A stretch of DNA of 64,000 bases from positions 62,001 through 126,000 of the forward strand of contig DEHZ01000005.1 in assembly GCA_002352205.1 (NCBI GenBank). The letters run 5' to 3'. The first letter of the stretch is position 1; each line of letters starts with the position of its first letter. The notes below the pieces were generated by a model that made no database searches, had not been told where the DNA came from, and worked only from the letters and a program-made list of their open reading frames with translations. The position numbers and the translations under genes are program-made. The stretch comes from Flavobacterium sp. UBA2787. Its GTDB lineage: Bacteria > Bacteroidota > Bacteroidia > Flavobacteriales > Flavobacteriaceae. Shown here piece by piece: positions 55,234 to 64,000 of the stretch.

Positions 55234-56493
55234 ATGAGTATTTTTACAAAAAAAAAGGCGTACGATTTTTCTATTTATGGTTTTGGACAACTAATTAATT
55301 TAGCCAGTCCATTAATCGTAATTCCTTTTTTAATAACTACTTGCGGAGAAGAAGGTCTTGGTAAAATTGGTGTTGGGTTTTCGATGGCATTAATCCTAAA
55401 TGCAATAATTGACTACGGCTCCTATATCATTGGTGTTCGCGAAATTGCCATACACAGAGAAAATCCAACTGTTTTAAATGAAAAAATTAATGCGATTTAT
55501 GGATCAAAATTTATACTGTTGATATTTGTTTTGACCCTTTTTAGCCTATTAATTTTTATAGTACCTTTTTTTTCAAGAGAAAAAGAAATGTTTTTTTTAA
55601 GTTTAGTTATTGTCGTTGGTCAGTGTTTTAATCCAGCATGGTTTTTTCAAGGGATTGAAAATTTCAAATGGATTTCTTTTATTAACATACTTTCAAAAAC
55701 TATTTATTTAGCAGGAGTTTTTTTCTTTATCAACAAAGAATCTGACTTTATATACGTGAATCTTTTTTTTGGATTAGGTTTATTAATTTCAAGTTTGATA
55801 GGTTTTTTTTGGTTAATCCATAGTTTTAAATTTAAGATTACACTATCCAATTTAAAGAAAGGAAAAACAATTATAAAAGAAGAATTTTCATTTAGCGTTT
55901 CTCAATTTTTTCTATCCATTCACCAATATTTTCCCATCGTGATTGTTAGTTATGTGTTAGGCGATTTTGCTGCAGGACAATACAGAATTATAGATCAGTT
56001 ACTTTCCCTTTTCAAAACATACCTCAATATGATTTTTTATTTTGTTTATGCCAATATTTGTCACGAATTAAATAAAAGTTTACAAGGCGGACTAAAGGTT
56101 TGGAAACAGTATAACGGATTGAATTTCCTACTGCTCTTTGTGGTTTCGTTGGTTTTCTTTTTTAATTCCGATTACATCGTTTCCTTTTTTAATATTGATA
56201 GTAATGAAATAGCTCCAGTTTCTTTTTTATTAAAAATAGGTTTATTAATTCCATTTTTAATTTCATTATCTCAACCACTAAGACAATTAATTTTCGCGTT
56301 TTCAGAAAACAGATTTTATGTTAGAGTTACCATTTATAGCACTTTGCTAAATGTAGTTTTAATGCTAATTTTTTCCTATTTTTACGGACTTATCGGAACA
56401 TTATACTCAATATTATTTGTTGAATTTATCGTTTTGATTTTATATTCTTTTATCCTTAAAGACCGATTTAACAGTCAAAGTACTATTTCATGA
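55234..56493 (+). CDS. Wzx-type flippase
   Basis: 419 residues, about twelve to fourteen membrane helices throughout. The first helix region (YDFSIYGFGQLINLASPLIV) and YIIGVREIAIHRENP follow the polysaccharide flippase (MATE-like Wzx/RfbX) pattern. It would turn lipid-linked repeat units across the inner membrane. It overlaps the Wzy gene by 4 bp. Confidence 0.85.
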   Translation: MSIFTKKKAYDFSIYGFGQLINLASPLIVIPFLITTCGEEGLGKIGVGFSMALILNAIIDYGSYIIGVREIAIHRENPTVLNEKINAIYGSKFILLIFVLTLFSLLIFIVPFFSREKEMFFLSLVIVVGQCFNPAWFFQGIENFKWISFINILSKTIYLAGVFFFINKESDFIYVNLFFGLGLLISSLIGFFWLIHSFKFKITLSNLKKGKTIIKEEFSFSVSQFFLSIHQYFPIVIVSYVLGDFAAGQYRIIDQLLSLFKTYLNMIFYFVYANICHELNKSLQGGLKVWKQYNGLNFLLLFVVSLVFFFNSDYIVSFFNIDSNEIAPVSFLLKIGLLIPFLISLSQPLRQLIFAFSENRFYVRVTIYSTLLNVVLMLIFSYFYGLIGTLYSILFVEFIVLILYSFILKDRFNSQSTIS

Positions 56494-57743
56494 AACTAAC
56501 CTTTTCTAAAGAGTTTCCTTACCAGTTTCTGTTTGCATTATGTATCATTTTGCCATATTTTAACGTATATGAAGTTACTTTTTTAGTTTGGTTAACCACT
56601 CTTTTCTTAAGTATTAAGAAGAAATATTCTATAATTGTTTTAAAATATGTTTTCTCATTTTCTGCCATTATAATTATTGCTTTTATAGTTGGCTTGAACA
56701 AAGATTACCCCCTATTTATCAAAATAAGAGATTTTACCTATCTTGTTAAACCAATTTTGGGAATTTTAATTGGCTATCAACTTTGTAGAAATCATAACTG
56801 CAAACCCTTTCAAACAATTATAGTTACAGGATTAATTATAGCAATTGTTCATTTAATTATTGTTTTTTCAAGTGTCCTGCTTTATAATGTTCGTAATATT
56901 CATCAATTAAGACATTATGGAGGTTTCTTTAGTGATTATGAAGTTTATGCTTTAGTAATTGTGCTTTTTTATAAAAAATTTGAACTCCAATTAAGTCGAA
57001 AGGAGTTTTTTACAGTGGCTATAATTATTGGTTTATCCAGTTTTTTATATCTTTCAAGAACTAACTTTATTCAGTTTGCTATATTGATTTTAGCAATGAA
57101 AGGTTATTTTGTTTTAAATAAAAAATCGTTAACTGTTATTGGAGCTTTTCTAATTGCAGTAATAATTGGTTATAGCTATATTTATAGCATGAATCTTTCT
57201 AGAAATGGAACAGGAATGGAAGCACTTTTGTATAAGATTAAAAATGCTCCGATAGAAGCATTTAAAACAAAAGTTGACAAGGATGATTGGCAAGATTTTA
57301 ATGATAATTATCGATCATACGAAAATATAATTACAGTCAGACAAGTCAAGAGCGAGGGAATAACCGGGATTCTATTTGGTAAAGGGATGGGTTCAACAAT
57401 TAAACTTGGAAAAAAAGTTTGGACAAATGACGGTACCTATATTACAAAAGCAGCAATTTTACACAATACATATTTTACCATATTTTTGAAATCTGGATTA
57501 GTTGGAGTATTCTTTTGTTTTTATTTTATTTATTTATTATTAAAACAAAACAAAACAGATATTGAATTGGTTAAAAACATTAATTTATTGTTAATTGGAA
57601 CAGGTGTCTTTTTGGTTTTAGCAAATTGGGTTTTACTTGGCTTGTATTTAAAACTTGACAACAAATCAATTTTACTCGGATTCATTCTAGCCTATAAAGA
57701 ACTAATTTTAAAAGAAGAAAAAGCTTTAAATAAACATGAGTAA
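56490..57743 (+). CDS. Wzy-type O-antigen polymerase
   Basis: 417 residues, about ten to twelve membrane helices with one large extracytoplasmic loop (about 235-320). Polymerase-like words are visible: RHYGGFFSDYEVYAL and FGKGMGSTIKLGKK followed by AAILHNTYFTIFLKSGLVG. It would join repeat units on the periplasmic side. It overlaps flippase and downstream glycosyltransferase genes by 4 and 8 bp. Confidence 0.8.
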   Translation: MKLTFSKEFPYQFLFALCIILPYFNVYEVTFLVWLTTLFLSIKKKYSIIVLKYVFSFSAIIIIAFIVGLNKDYPLFIKIRDFTYLVKPILGILIGYQLCRNHNCKPFQTIIVTGLIIAIVHLIIVFSSVLLYNVRNIHQLRHYGGFFSDYEVYALVIVLFYKKFELQLSRKEFFTVAIIIGLSSFLYLSRTNFIQFAILILAMKGYFVLNKKSLTVIGAFLIAVIIGYSYIYSMNLSRNGTGMEALLYKIKNAPIEAFKTKVDKDDWQDFNDNYRSYENIITVRQVKSEGITGILFGKGMGSTIKLGKKVWTNDGTYITKAAILHNTYFTIFLKSGLVGVFFCFYFIYLLLKQNKTDIELVKNINLLLIGTGVFLVLANWVLLGLYLKLDNKSILLGFILAYKELILKEEKALNKHE

Positions 57744-58854
57744 AAAAAGTATATTCATTGACTGTCATATTTTTGATGGTGGTTTTCAGGGAACAAGAAC
57801 ATACATTCAGGGACTGTATTTGGAAATGATAAAAAACAATGATATTCATTTTTTTTTTGCAGCTCACGACATAGATAATCTAAGTTCAATTTTTGGGTTT
57901 CAAAACAATATAACCTATCTGAAATATAATTCCCAAAGCAAATTTTATAGGTTATTGATAGATATACCCATGTTAATTAAAAAGCATAAAATTGAATATG
58001 CTCATTTTCAGTATGTAGTTTCACCTATTAAATCATGTAAATATATAGTTAGTTTACATGATGTTTTATTTTTAGATTATCCTTCCTATTTTCCATTTTT
58101 TTACAGATTTTTTAAAAGGATCCTTTTTAGATTTAGTGCAAAAAAATCTGACATAGTGCTAACGGTTTCAGAATATTCTAAATCAAGAATTAAGCATCAT
58201 TTTAATGTTGAAAGAATATATGTCACACAAAATGCAGTTGAAAATGTTTTTTTTGAATCTTTTGACAAAAAAAATGCCATAAATGAAGTGTACAATAAAT
58301 TTAATGTTTTAAACTATTTTCTATTTGTTAGTAGATGGGAGCCAAGAAAAAATCACCTTTTACTTTTAAAAGTTTTTGTAGAAAAAAGATATTATCAAAA
58401 TTATAATCTAGTTTTTATTGGTAATCACGCTTTAGATGATAAAGAATATAAAAAATATTTTAATTCGCTTTCTGATGAAATAAAAGCTACTGTTTTTAAA
58501 TTCAGTAATATAAGTTTTCAGGATTTATTGCTTTTTAACAGAGGTGCTACTATCTCTGTGTATCCATCAATTGCAGAAGGTTTTGGAATACCTCCACTGG
58601 AATCAATAGCTTGTGAAGTCCCAACAGTGTGCTCAAACACTACAGCAATGGCTGATTTTTATTTTAACCAAGATTGTTCTTTTAATCCTTTAGATGCTAA
58701 TGGGTTGGTTCGAGCTATTGAAAATGCTTTGAATGAAAAGAATATTATGAAGAAAAAGAAAGCTGTTTTAGAAAGATATAATTGGTGTTTTGCGGCAAAT
58801 CAATTTCAAAATGCTTTAGAAGAAAATAGTAGCAAGCGAAAAAAAGCGAAATAA
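57736..58854 (+). CDS. Glycosyltransferase family 4 (GT1/GT4-type)
   Basis: 372 residues, GT-B fold. SRWEPRKNHLLLLKVF starts the C-terminal half and SIAEGFGIPPLESIACEVPT (about 276-295) is the donor-binding E-x7-E region. Cytoplasmic, adds a sugar to the lipid-linked unit; sugar unknown. Coupled to the polymerase gene. Confidence 0.9.
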   Translation: MSKKSIFIDCHIFDGGFQGTRTYIQGLYLEMIKNNDIHFFFAAHDIDNLSSIFGFQNNITYLKYNSQSKFYRLLIDIPMLIKKHKIEYAHFQYVVSPIKSCKYIVSLHDVLFLDYPSYFPFFYRFFKRILFRFSAKKSDIVLTVSEYSKSRIKHHFNVERIYVTQNAVENVFFESFDKKNAINEVYNKFNVLNYFLFVSRWEPRKNHLLLLKVFVEKRYYQNYNLVFIGNHALDDKEYKKYFNSLSDEIKATVFKFSNISFQDLLLFNRGATISVYPSIAEGFGIPPLESIACEVPTVCSNTTAMADFYFNQDCSFNPLDANGLVRAIENALNEKNIMKKKKAVLERYNWCFAANQFQNALEENSSKRKKAK

Positions 58855-58860
58855 TTTTTT

Positions 58861-58868
58861 TACATTTG
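58861..58868 (+). promoter_or_regulatory. -7 box between two glycosyltransferase genes
   Basis: TACATTTG, an exact TAnnTTTG match, 25 bp before the next ATG. No TTG at the -33 distance, so the strength is doubtful. Confidence 0.4.
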
Positions 58869-58893
58869 TTAAAAAATTTTACCAAAAAGCTTG

Positions 58894-60000
58894 ATGAAAA
58901 TAGCAATACTCGGCACCCGAGGCATACCAAACTATTACGGAGGATTTGAACAATTTGCAGAATTTTTTTCAGTATATCTGGTTCAAAAAGGGCACGAGGT
59001 ATATTGCTATAACTCGCACAATCATAAATTTCAGGAAAAAACATTTCATGGTGTAAACATCATTCACCAACACGATCCTGAATACAAATACGGTACTTTT
59101 GGTCAGTTTATTTACGATTATAATTGCATAAAAGATTCTCGTAAAAGAGATTTTGACATTATTTTACAATTGGGCTACACCAGTAATTCCATTTGGTATT
59201 TTCTTCTTCCAAAAAAGCCAATTATTATAACTAATATGGATGGTATCGAATGGAAACGTTCCAAATATAGCCGACCGGTGCAACAATTCTTGCGTTTTGC
59301 AGAACGATTAGCAGCAATTAGTAGTGATTATTTGGTTTCTGACTCATTGGGAATTCAAACTTTTTTAAAGAAAAGATACAAAAAAGACTCTACCTATATC
59401 GCTTATGGAGCTCATCCGTTTACCAATCCAAATGAAGCTATTTTAGAGCAATATCACGTTGAAAAAGAAAATTTCAACATGATTATGGCCCGATTTGAAC
59501 CCGAAAATAACCTTCAAATGGTGTTAGATGGGGTTGTAAAAAGTAAAGACGAAACACCAATTCTTGTTATCGGTAACCACAACACCAAATACGGAGAATA
59601 TTTAAAAAATAGATACCAAAATAATGCTTCCATCCGATTTATGGGAGCCATTTACAACTTGGAACATCTTAATAACTTACGCTATTTCTCAAAACTTTAT
59701 TTTCATGGTCATTCAGTGGGCGGAACAAACCCATCTTTGCTAGAAGCAATGGCGTCCAAAGCATTGATTTTAGCTCACAACAATGATTTTAACAAAGGAA
59801 TAATCAAACAAAACGGTTATTATTTCGCTAATGCCGAAGAGGTAAAAAATTTACTGCTCACTATCAAAAAAAATGATAACTTGCAATTTATTCAAAACAA
59901 CTTTGAAGCCATAGTAAACGAATTTAATTGGGATAAAATAAATGGAGAATACCTCAGTCTTTTTGAGCAATGTATGGCACGATCTAAAACAGGAAAATAA
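58894..60000 (+). CDS. DUF1972-type glycosyltransferase
   Basis: 368 residues from the ATG at 58894; a TTG 3 bp earlier is a less likely start. The N-terminus AILGTRGIPNYYGGFEQFAE is the DUF1972 signature of a GT-B family with known rhamnosyltransferases. The C-terminal part has HGHSVGGTNPSLLEAMASKA in the donor site. A rhamnosyl role would fit the rfb genes upstream but is inferred. The end overlaps the next gene by 59 bp. Confidence 0.88.
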   Translation: MKIAILGTRGIPNYYGGFEQFAEFFSVYLVQKGHEVYCYNSHNHKFQEKTFHGVNIIHQHDPEYKYGTFGQFIYDYNCIKDSRKRDFDIILQLGYTSNSIWYFLLPKKPIIITNMDGIEWKRSKYSRPVQQFLRFAERLAAISSDYLVSDSLGIQTFLKKRYKKDSTYIAYGAHPFTNPNEAILEQYHVEKENFNMIMARFEPENNLQMVLDGVVKSKDETPILVIGNHNTKYGEYLKNRYQNNASIRFMGAIYNLEHLNNLRYFSKLYFHGHSVGGTNPSLLEAMASKALILAHNNDFNKGIIKQNGYYFANAEEVKNLLLTIKKNDNLQFIQNNFEAIVNEFNWDKINGEYLSLFEQCMARSKTGK

Positions 60001-61270
60001 AGAACATTTTTCATTTATTCCTTTTTTACTTTTACTTTGTACCATTTCAATGCCATTAGGTATAAATAATGTATTTTTAGGTATATTTTTGTTCTCTGTT
60101 CTTTTTAAATTCAAAACTTTTAAATTTCAGTACTCACTTTTAGTAGTTAGTGCACTTTTCCTTTTAATGGCAATCTCCTATTTCTGGAGTATTGATGCTA
60201 AGGCAACCCTAAAAGCTATTCCCAAAGAAATTGGGTTGTTACTCATTCCAATGTGCTTCATGATTATGAAACCGTTTACAAAAGAACAACGACAAAAAAT
60301 AATTAAATACTACAGTTATGCCATTGTACTCTATGTAGTTTTTTACTTAATTAAGGCCATTGTAAGGTTTTTGATGACCGGCGATACAAATGTGTTTTTT
60401 TATCATGAATTAGTAACCAAAGAGGTAAACGCCATTCACGTTTCAGTATATGTATCTATTGCATTTTTTTACTTTTTTATAAAAGAAATCAAATCTAAAC
60501 TAGAAACAAGTTTTGCTTTATTACTTTTTGTATTTGTATTTCTTTTGTCTTCCAAAAACATCATTATTGTTTTTATTCTTTTAGTTTTAATTGAGTTTTT
60601 CTTTTTTTCAAAAAGCGGTCATAAAATGAGATTGCGAAATTTAATTGTACTTGGATTGATTGTCAGCTCGTTTTTATTTATTGGAAAAATCAAGGATAGA
60701 TTTAAAGCAGAATTTCAATCAAACACAGAAAAAAGCATCAGCCATACAGTATTAGACATAGATAAAAGTTTAGAAGGTATAAATGTATTAAGTATTAAAG
60801 AAGCTTGGACAAACGAAAAGTTTTCACCCAACGATTTTTTCCCTGGAACGGCTTTCAGGGTATATCAAGCGAGAATGTTTCTTGAACTTTTTCAGGAAGA
60901 AAGTGTTTTTTGGAAAGGATATGGTTTAAATGCTTCCTATAAAAAATTGGAAGAAAAAGCAATTCAATATGATGTTTTTAGAGGAAACGAAAGCCAAGAA
61001 GGTTATCAAACAAAGAACTTTCACAACCAATATATTCAAAATTTTGCAGAATTAGGCGTATTTGGTTTTTTGATTTTAATAATTTTAATTGCTTTAAACT
61101 TAAAAAACGCAACAAAAAACAAAGATTTTGTTCAAATTGCTTTCGCAATTCTGATGATAAGTTTATTTTTGACAGAATCTTTTTTGTGGAGACAAAGAGG
61201 CGTGATGTTTTTTACATTGTTCTTTTGTTTGTTTAACTCAAAAGAGTATTTGCCCCTAAAAAAAATGTAA
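59942..61270 (+). CDS. O-antigen ligase/polymerase-like (WaaL-type) membrane protein
   Basis: 442 residues, about eleven helices. The late loop contains [13 protein letters not shown] followed by [20 protein letters not shown], the pattern of the O-antigen ligase domain. The ATG at 59942 lies 59 bp inside the preceding gene in another frame; it gives a natural short N-terminus before the first helix, while the next ATG (60050) would cut into it. It is distinct from the Wzy-like protein at 56490, so the locus has two such enzymes. Confidence 0.82.
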   Translation: MENTSVFLSNVWHDLKQENKEHFSFIPFLLLLCTISMPLGINNVFLGIFLFSVLFKFKTFKFQYSLLVVSALFLLMAISYFWSIDAKATLKAIPKEIGLLLIPMCFMIMKPFTKEQRQKIIKYYSYAIVLYVVFYLIKAIVRFLMTGDTNVFFYHELVTKEVNAIHVSVYVSIAFFYFFIKEIKSKLETSFALLLFVFVFLLSSKNIIIVFILLVLIEFFFFSKSGHKMRLRNLIVLGLIVSSFLFIGKIKDRFKAEFQSNTEKSISHTVLDIDKSLEGINVLSIKEAWTNEKFSPNDFFPGTAFRVYQARMFLELFQEESVFWKGYGLNASYKKLEEKAIQYDVFRGNESQEGYQTKNFHNQYIQNFAELGVFGFLILIILIALNLKNATKNKDFVQIAFAILMISLFLTESFLWRQRGVMFFTLFFCLFNSKEYLPLKKM

Positions 61271-61271
61271 T

Positions 61272-62255
61272 ATGAAAAGAATACTAATAACAGGAGCAGC
61301 CGGATTTTTGGGCTCGCATCTTTGTGACCGTTTTATCGCGGAAGGATATTATGTTATCGGAATGGATAATTTAATTACCGGTGATTTAAAAAATATTCAA
61401 CATTTATTCAAAGAGAAGAATTTTGAATTCTATCACCACGATGTTACAAAATTTGTATTTGTTCCCGGTAAATTAGACTATATTCTTCATTTTGCATCAC
61501 CAGCTAGTCCGATTGATTATTTAAAAATTCCTATTCAAACTCTAAAAGTAGGGTCATTAGGAACACACAATCTGCTTGGTTTAGCTCGTGTAAAAAGAGC
61601 AAGAATTCTAATTGCTTCCACTTCTGAAGTGTATGGAGACCCACTAATTCATCCACAAACAGAGGAATATTACGGAAACGTGAATACTATTGGACCCAGA
61701 GGAGTGTATGACGAAGCTAAACGCTTTCAAGAATCAATCACAATGGCATACCACACTTTTCATGGTTTAGAGACTAGAATTGTCCGAATTTTTAACACCT
61801 ATGGTCCAAGAATGCGATTAAACGATGGTCGTGTAATTCCGGCATTTATTGGCCAGGCTCTTCGTGGAGAAGATTTAACTATTTTTGGTGACGGAATGCA
61901 AACCCGATCTTTTTGTTATGTAGATGATCAAGTAGAAGGAATTTACAGACTACTTTTATCAGATTATAATTTGCCGGTAAACATTGGAAATCCAGACGAA
62001 ATCACTATCAAGGATTTTGCAGAAGAAATTATAAAACTAACAGGAACAAAGCAAAAAGTGGTTTATCTCCCTTTACCAATAAACGATCCTTTACAAAGAC
62101 AACCGGATATTACAAAAGCTAGGGAAATACTAGGATGGGAACCAAAAATTTCTCGATCAGAAGGGATGAAAATCACTTATGATTATTTTAAAACCCTTTC
62201 AACCGATGAACTTTTAAAAGAAGAACATAAAGACTTCTCAGGATTCATTCATTAA
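61272..62255 (+). CDS. UDP-glucuronate decarboxylase (UDP-xylose synthase)
   Basis: 327 residues, SDR fold. NAD site [16 protein letters not shown], the decarboxylase-typical [24 protein letters not shown], and [11 protein letters not shown] holding the YxxxK pair. It turns UDP-glucuronate into UDP-xylose. It is not a dTDP-glucose dehydratase, so it does not fill the missing rfbB step. It starts 1 bp after the ligase-like gene. Confidence 0.9.
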   Translation: MKRILITGAAGFLGSHLCDRFIAEGYYVIGMDNLITGDLKNIQHLFKEKNFEFYHHDVTKFVFVPGKLDYILHFASPASPIDYLKIPIQTLKVGSLGTHNLLGLARVKRARILIASTSEVYGDPLIHPQTEEYYGNVNTIGPRGVYDEAKRFQESITMAYHTFHGLETRIVRIFNTYGPRMRLNDGRVIPAFIGQALRGEDLTIFGDGMQTRSFCYVDDQVEGIYRLLLSDYNLPVNIGNPDEITIKDFAEEIIKLTGTKQKVVYLPLPINDPLQRQPDITKAREILGWEPKISRSEGMKITYDYFKTLSTDELLKEEHKDFSGFIH

Positions 62256-62258
62256 AAA

Positions 62259-63626
62259 ATGGTAGCAGCTCAAAAAGGAAGATATTCTAAATACATCCGA
62301 CCAATAAGTGTTTTGTTAGACTTATTTGTTGTGGTTTTTTTATCTTTACTTTTATTTGAAGAACTACGTGTAGATTTTTTTCTTTTTGAACCGTATTTAA
62401 TAATTACTTGGTTAATAATTTCATTTTTTGTAGGTTTTTACGAAGTATATCGGTTTACAACTCCGGTGGAAATACTCTCCAAAATTCTTAAACAATTTGT
62501 TGTTTTTTGTTTAGTAATCATAGCTTATTTTCCTTTTGCTAAAGAATCTATTTTTAGCGGAAAAGCCATTGCTATTTTTATGACAATTAGCTTTGTTCTT
62601 GTTGTTTTATTAAAGTATTTACTTTTTTACTATCTAAAAAAATATAGAATCATTACTGGTAGCAATTACCGAAATGCCATCATTATTGGCTATACCCAAG
62701 AAGCTAAAAACCTAAAAGAGCTTTTTGAAAAGCGAAATGACTACGGATATCGGTTTTTTGGTTATTTTTCAGATAAAAAAACAAACGAAGAAGTAAGAGG
62801 AAAAGTAGCAGATATCAAAAACTATGTAATTGAAAATAAAATAGATGAAATTTATTGTTCACTTAATGAAATTACAAATGAACAATTAAAGGATTTAGTT
62901 GAATTTGCAGACGAAAATAACATAACAATAAAATTTATTCCGGACACTAAACAAATTTTTTCTAAAAATCTTAAAATTGATTATTACGAAATGTTTCCGG
63001 TTCTTTCTTTGCAACGAACCTTATTGCACGAACCAACAACCAAAGCTTTTAAAAGAGTGTTTGATATATTGTTTTCACTTTTTGTTATTGTTTTTTTGTT
63101 GTCTTGGTTAATGCCAATTTTAGCAATTTTGATTAAATTAGAATCAAAAGGACCTGTTTTCTTTAAACAAGGAAGACCTGGTTTAGATGAAGAAGAATTT
63201 TTTTGTTACAAATTCAGATCAATGCAAATTAATCAAACAACAGAAAGAGAAGCTTCTAAAAATGATCCTAGAGTAACCAAAATAGGCCGTTTCTTAAGAA
63301 AAACCAGTTTAGACGAAATGCCACAATTTTTTAATGTTTTGGTCGGTGATATGTCGGTTGTTGGTCCTCGACCACATCTTTGGTCACAAAATAAAGCCTA
63401 TGGTAATAAGGTAAAAAAATACATGGTTCGTCATTATGTGAAACCGGGAATCACTGGCTTGGCTCAAGTGAAAGGTTTTAGAGGCGAAATTGAAACCGAT
63501 GAAGACATGATTAACCGTATCAAATTTGATGTATTTTACATCGAAAATTGGTCTTTTGTGTTAGATATTAAAATCATCATTCAAACGGTAGTAAACATTT
63601 TTAAAGGAGAAGAAAAAGCATACTAA
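62259..63626 (+). CDS. Initiating polyprenyl-phosphate sugar phosphotransferase (WcaJ/WbaP type)
   Basis: 455 residues. Four N-terminal helices (about 15-130), a nucleotide-binding-like middle domain (135-250) and a C-terminal bacterial sugar transferase domain (about 265-455) with KRVFDILFSLFVIVF, FCYKFRSMQIN, SLDEMPQFFNVLVGDM and VGPRPHL. It puts the first sugar phosphate on undecaprenyl phosphate, starting the repeat unit. It is 3 bp after the decarboxylase gene. Its stop overlaps the stop of the convergent gene by 3 bp (63624-63626 and 63623-63625 share two bases). Confidence 0.93.
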   Translation: MVAAQKGRYSKYIRPISVLLDLFVVVFLSLLLFEELRVDFFLFEPYLIITWLIISFFVGFYEVYRFTTPVEILSKILKQFVVFCLVIIAYFPFAKESIFSGKAIAIFMTISFVLVVLLKYLLFYYLKKYRIITGSNYRNAIIIGYTQEAKNLKELFEKRNDYGYRFFGYFSDKKTNEEVRGKVADIKNYVIENKIDEIYCSLNEITNEQLKDLVEFADENNITIKFIPDTKQIFSKNLKIDYYEMFPVLSLQRTLLHEPTTKAFKRVFDILFSLFVIVFLLSWLMPILAILIKLESKGPVFFKQGRPGLDEEEFFCYKFRSMQINQTTEREASKNDPRVTKIGRFLRKTSLDEMPQFFNVLVGDMSVVGPRPHLWSQNKAYGNKVKKYMVRHYVKPGITGLAQVKGFRGEIETDEDMINRIKFDVFYIENWSFVLDIKIIIQTVVNIFKGEEKAY

Positions 63627-64000
63627 AAAACTTTTTTTGAAAGTAAATCCGCTATTTGTTTATCTAAATTGAATGAAGTTTTAGAGTTTTGAAATAAATC
63701 AGTTTTCATTTCACTAAAATTCTCTTTTGGCAATTCAGAAATGAGTTCAAGTTCTTTATTTAAAGCTTCATAATCGCCAACAGGTGCAATCCAGCCCATA
63801 TTATTTTCTTTCACAATATCTTCTCCCTCTCCTCCTCCAAAATATAAAACAGGAAAACCCAGCGAACCATATTCAAAAATTTTTGAAGGAACAGATCCGT
63901 AGATTCTCGCTTTTAAAGGAACCAAAGCAATATCAAACGTTGTAAGTTTATTTAACAATTGATTTCTTTCCATCATACCGTGAAAAATGATTTTCTTTTC
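63623..64000 (-). CDS. Glycosyltransferase family 4, C-terminal part (5' end beyond the window)
   Basis: The frame is open to the window edge (KKIIFHGMMERNQLLN...), so the N-terminal half is outside; the ATG at 63976 is internal. The C-terminal half reads DIALVPLKARIYGSVPSKIF and EYGSLGFPVLYFGGGEGEDI, the donor site of WbuB-like N-acetylfucosaminyl-type transferases. It is convergent with the sugar phosphotransferase gene, with no room for a terminator between them. Confidence 0.85.
   Translation of the reverse strand, partial: EKKIIFHGMMERNQLLNKLTTFDIALVPLKARIYGSVPSKIFEYGSLGFPVLYFGGGEGEDIVKENNMGWIAPVGDYEALNKELELISELPKENFSEMKTDLFQNSKTSFNLDKQIADLLSKKVF

Noticed and set aside
61272-62255. The missing rfbB (dTDP-glucose dehydratase)
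   Set aside because: [11 protein letters not shown] and [11 protein letters not shown] are UDP-glucuronate decarboxylase motifs.

Overview
This 64 kb window is AT-rich chromosomal DNA from a gliding member of the Bacteroidota, most likely a Flavobacterium or close relative. Four things point there: giant SprB-type adhesins with type IX secretion (T9SS) sorting domains, PorP/SprF proteins, promoters with the TAnnTTTG -7 box and no Shine-Dalgarno dependence, and a carotenoid cyclase (crtY). I see no rRNA, CRISPR array, insertion sequence or prophage.

Layout. (1) 1-17.4 kb: a gliding-motility operon in the order sprC, sprD, sprB, sprF reported for F. johnsoniae. It has a 3985-residue repeat adhesin and its PorP/SprF partners, followed by folB. 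(2) 18 kb: tRNA-Cys, followed by two decayed tandem echoes of its 3' half. (3) 18.3-27.1 kb, minus strand: a lone GldM-C-like protein; an operon of carbamoyltransferase, SGNH hydrolase, a 50-residue DUF5989 protein and an SxtJ-type membrane protein; a LysE exporter; a head-GIN protein; an NTF2-immunity-like lipoprotein; and ribonuclease R. (4) 27.4-28.3 kb: a long, very AT-rich spacer with repeated TGTTAACA and TTATCAACA-like words and a perfect 28-bp inverted repeat. (5) 28.3-38.7 kb: housekeeping genes (crtY, DUF1905/YdeI, rpiB, a CDF cation pump, tex, tatA, an M23 peptidase, a GH3-family enzyme and a DUF6909-like protein).

(6) 38.8-64 kb: a large surface-polysaccharide region. It starts with a Wzz-like protein and rfbA, rfbC and rfbD (no rfbB), and is interrupted by a convergent T9SS-secreted CotH-kinase protein. 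A translationally coupled six-gene module follows (SDR, TIM-barrel isomerase, GT2, a 1215-residue membrane protein, an FAD oxidoreductase, a second GT2). Then come a lipoprotein, a methyltransferase, Wzx, Wzy, two glycosyltransferases, an O-antigen-ligase-like protein, UDP-glucuronate decarboxylase, the initiating polyprenyl-phosphate sugar transferase and the edge of another glycosyltransferase. Together these can start, extend, flip, polymerise and ligate a Wzx/Wzy-type surface glycan.

The least-explained parts are the six-gene module, an 82-residue C-terminal domain that its giant membrane protein shares with the neighbouring lipoprotein, the carbamoyltransferase/SxtJ operon, and the tRNA-Cys echoes. 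All family assignments come from reading motifs and protein sequence by eye; no database search was run.
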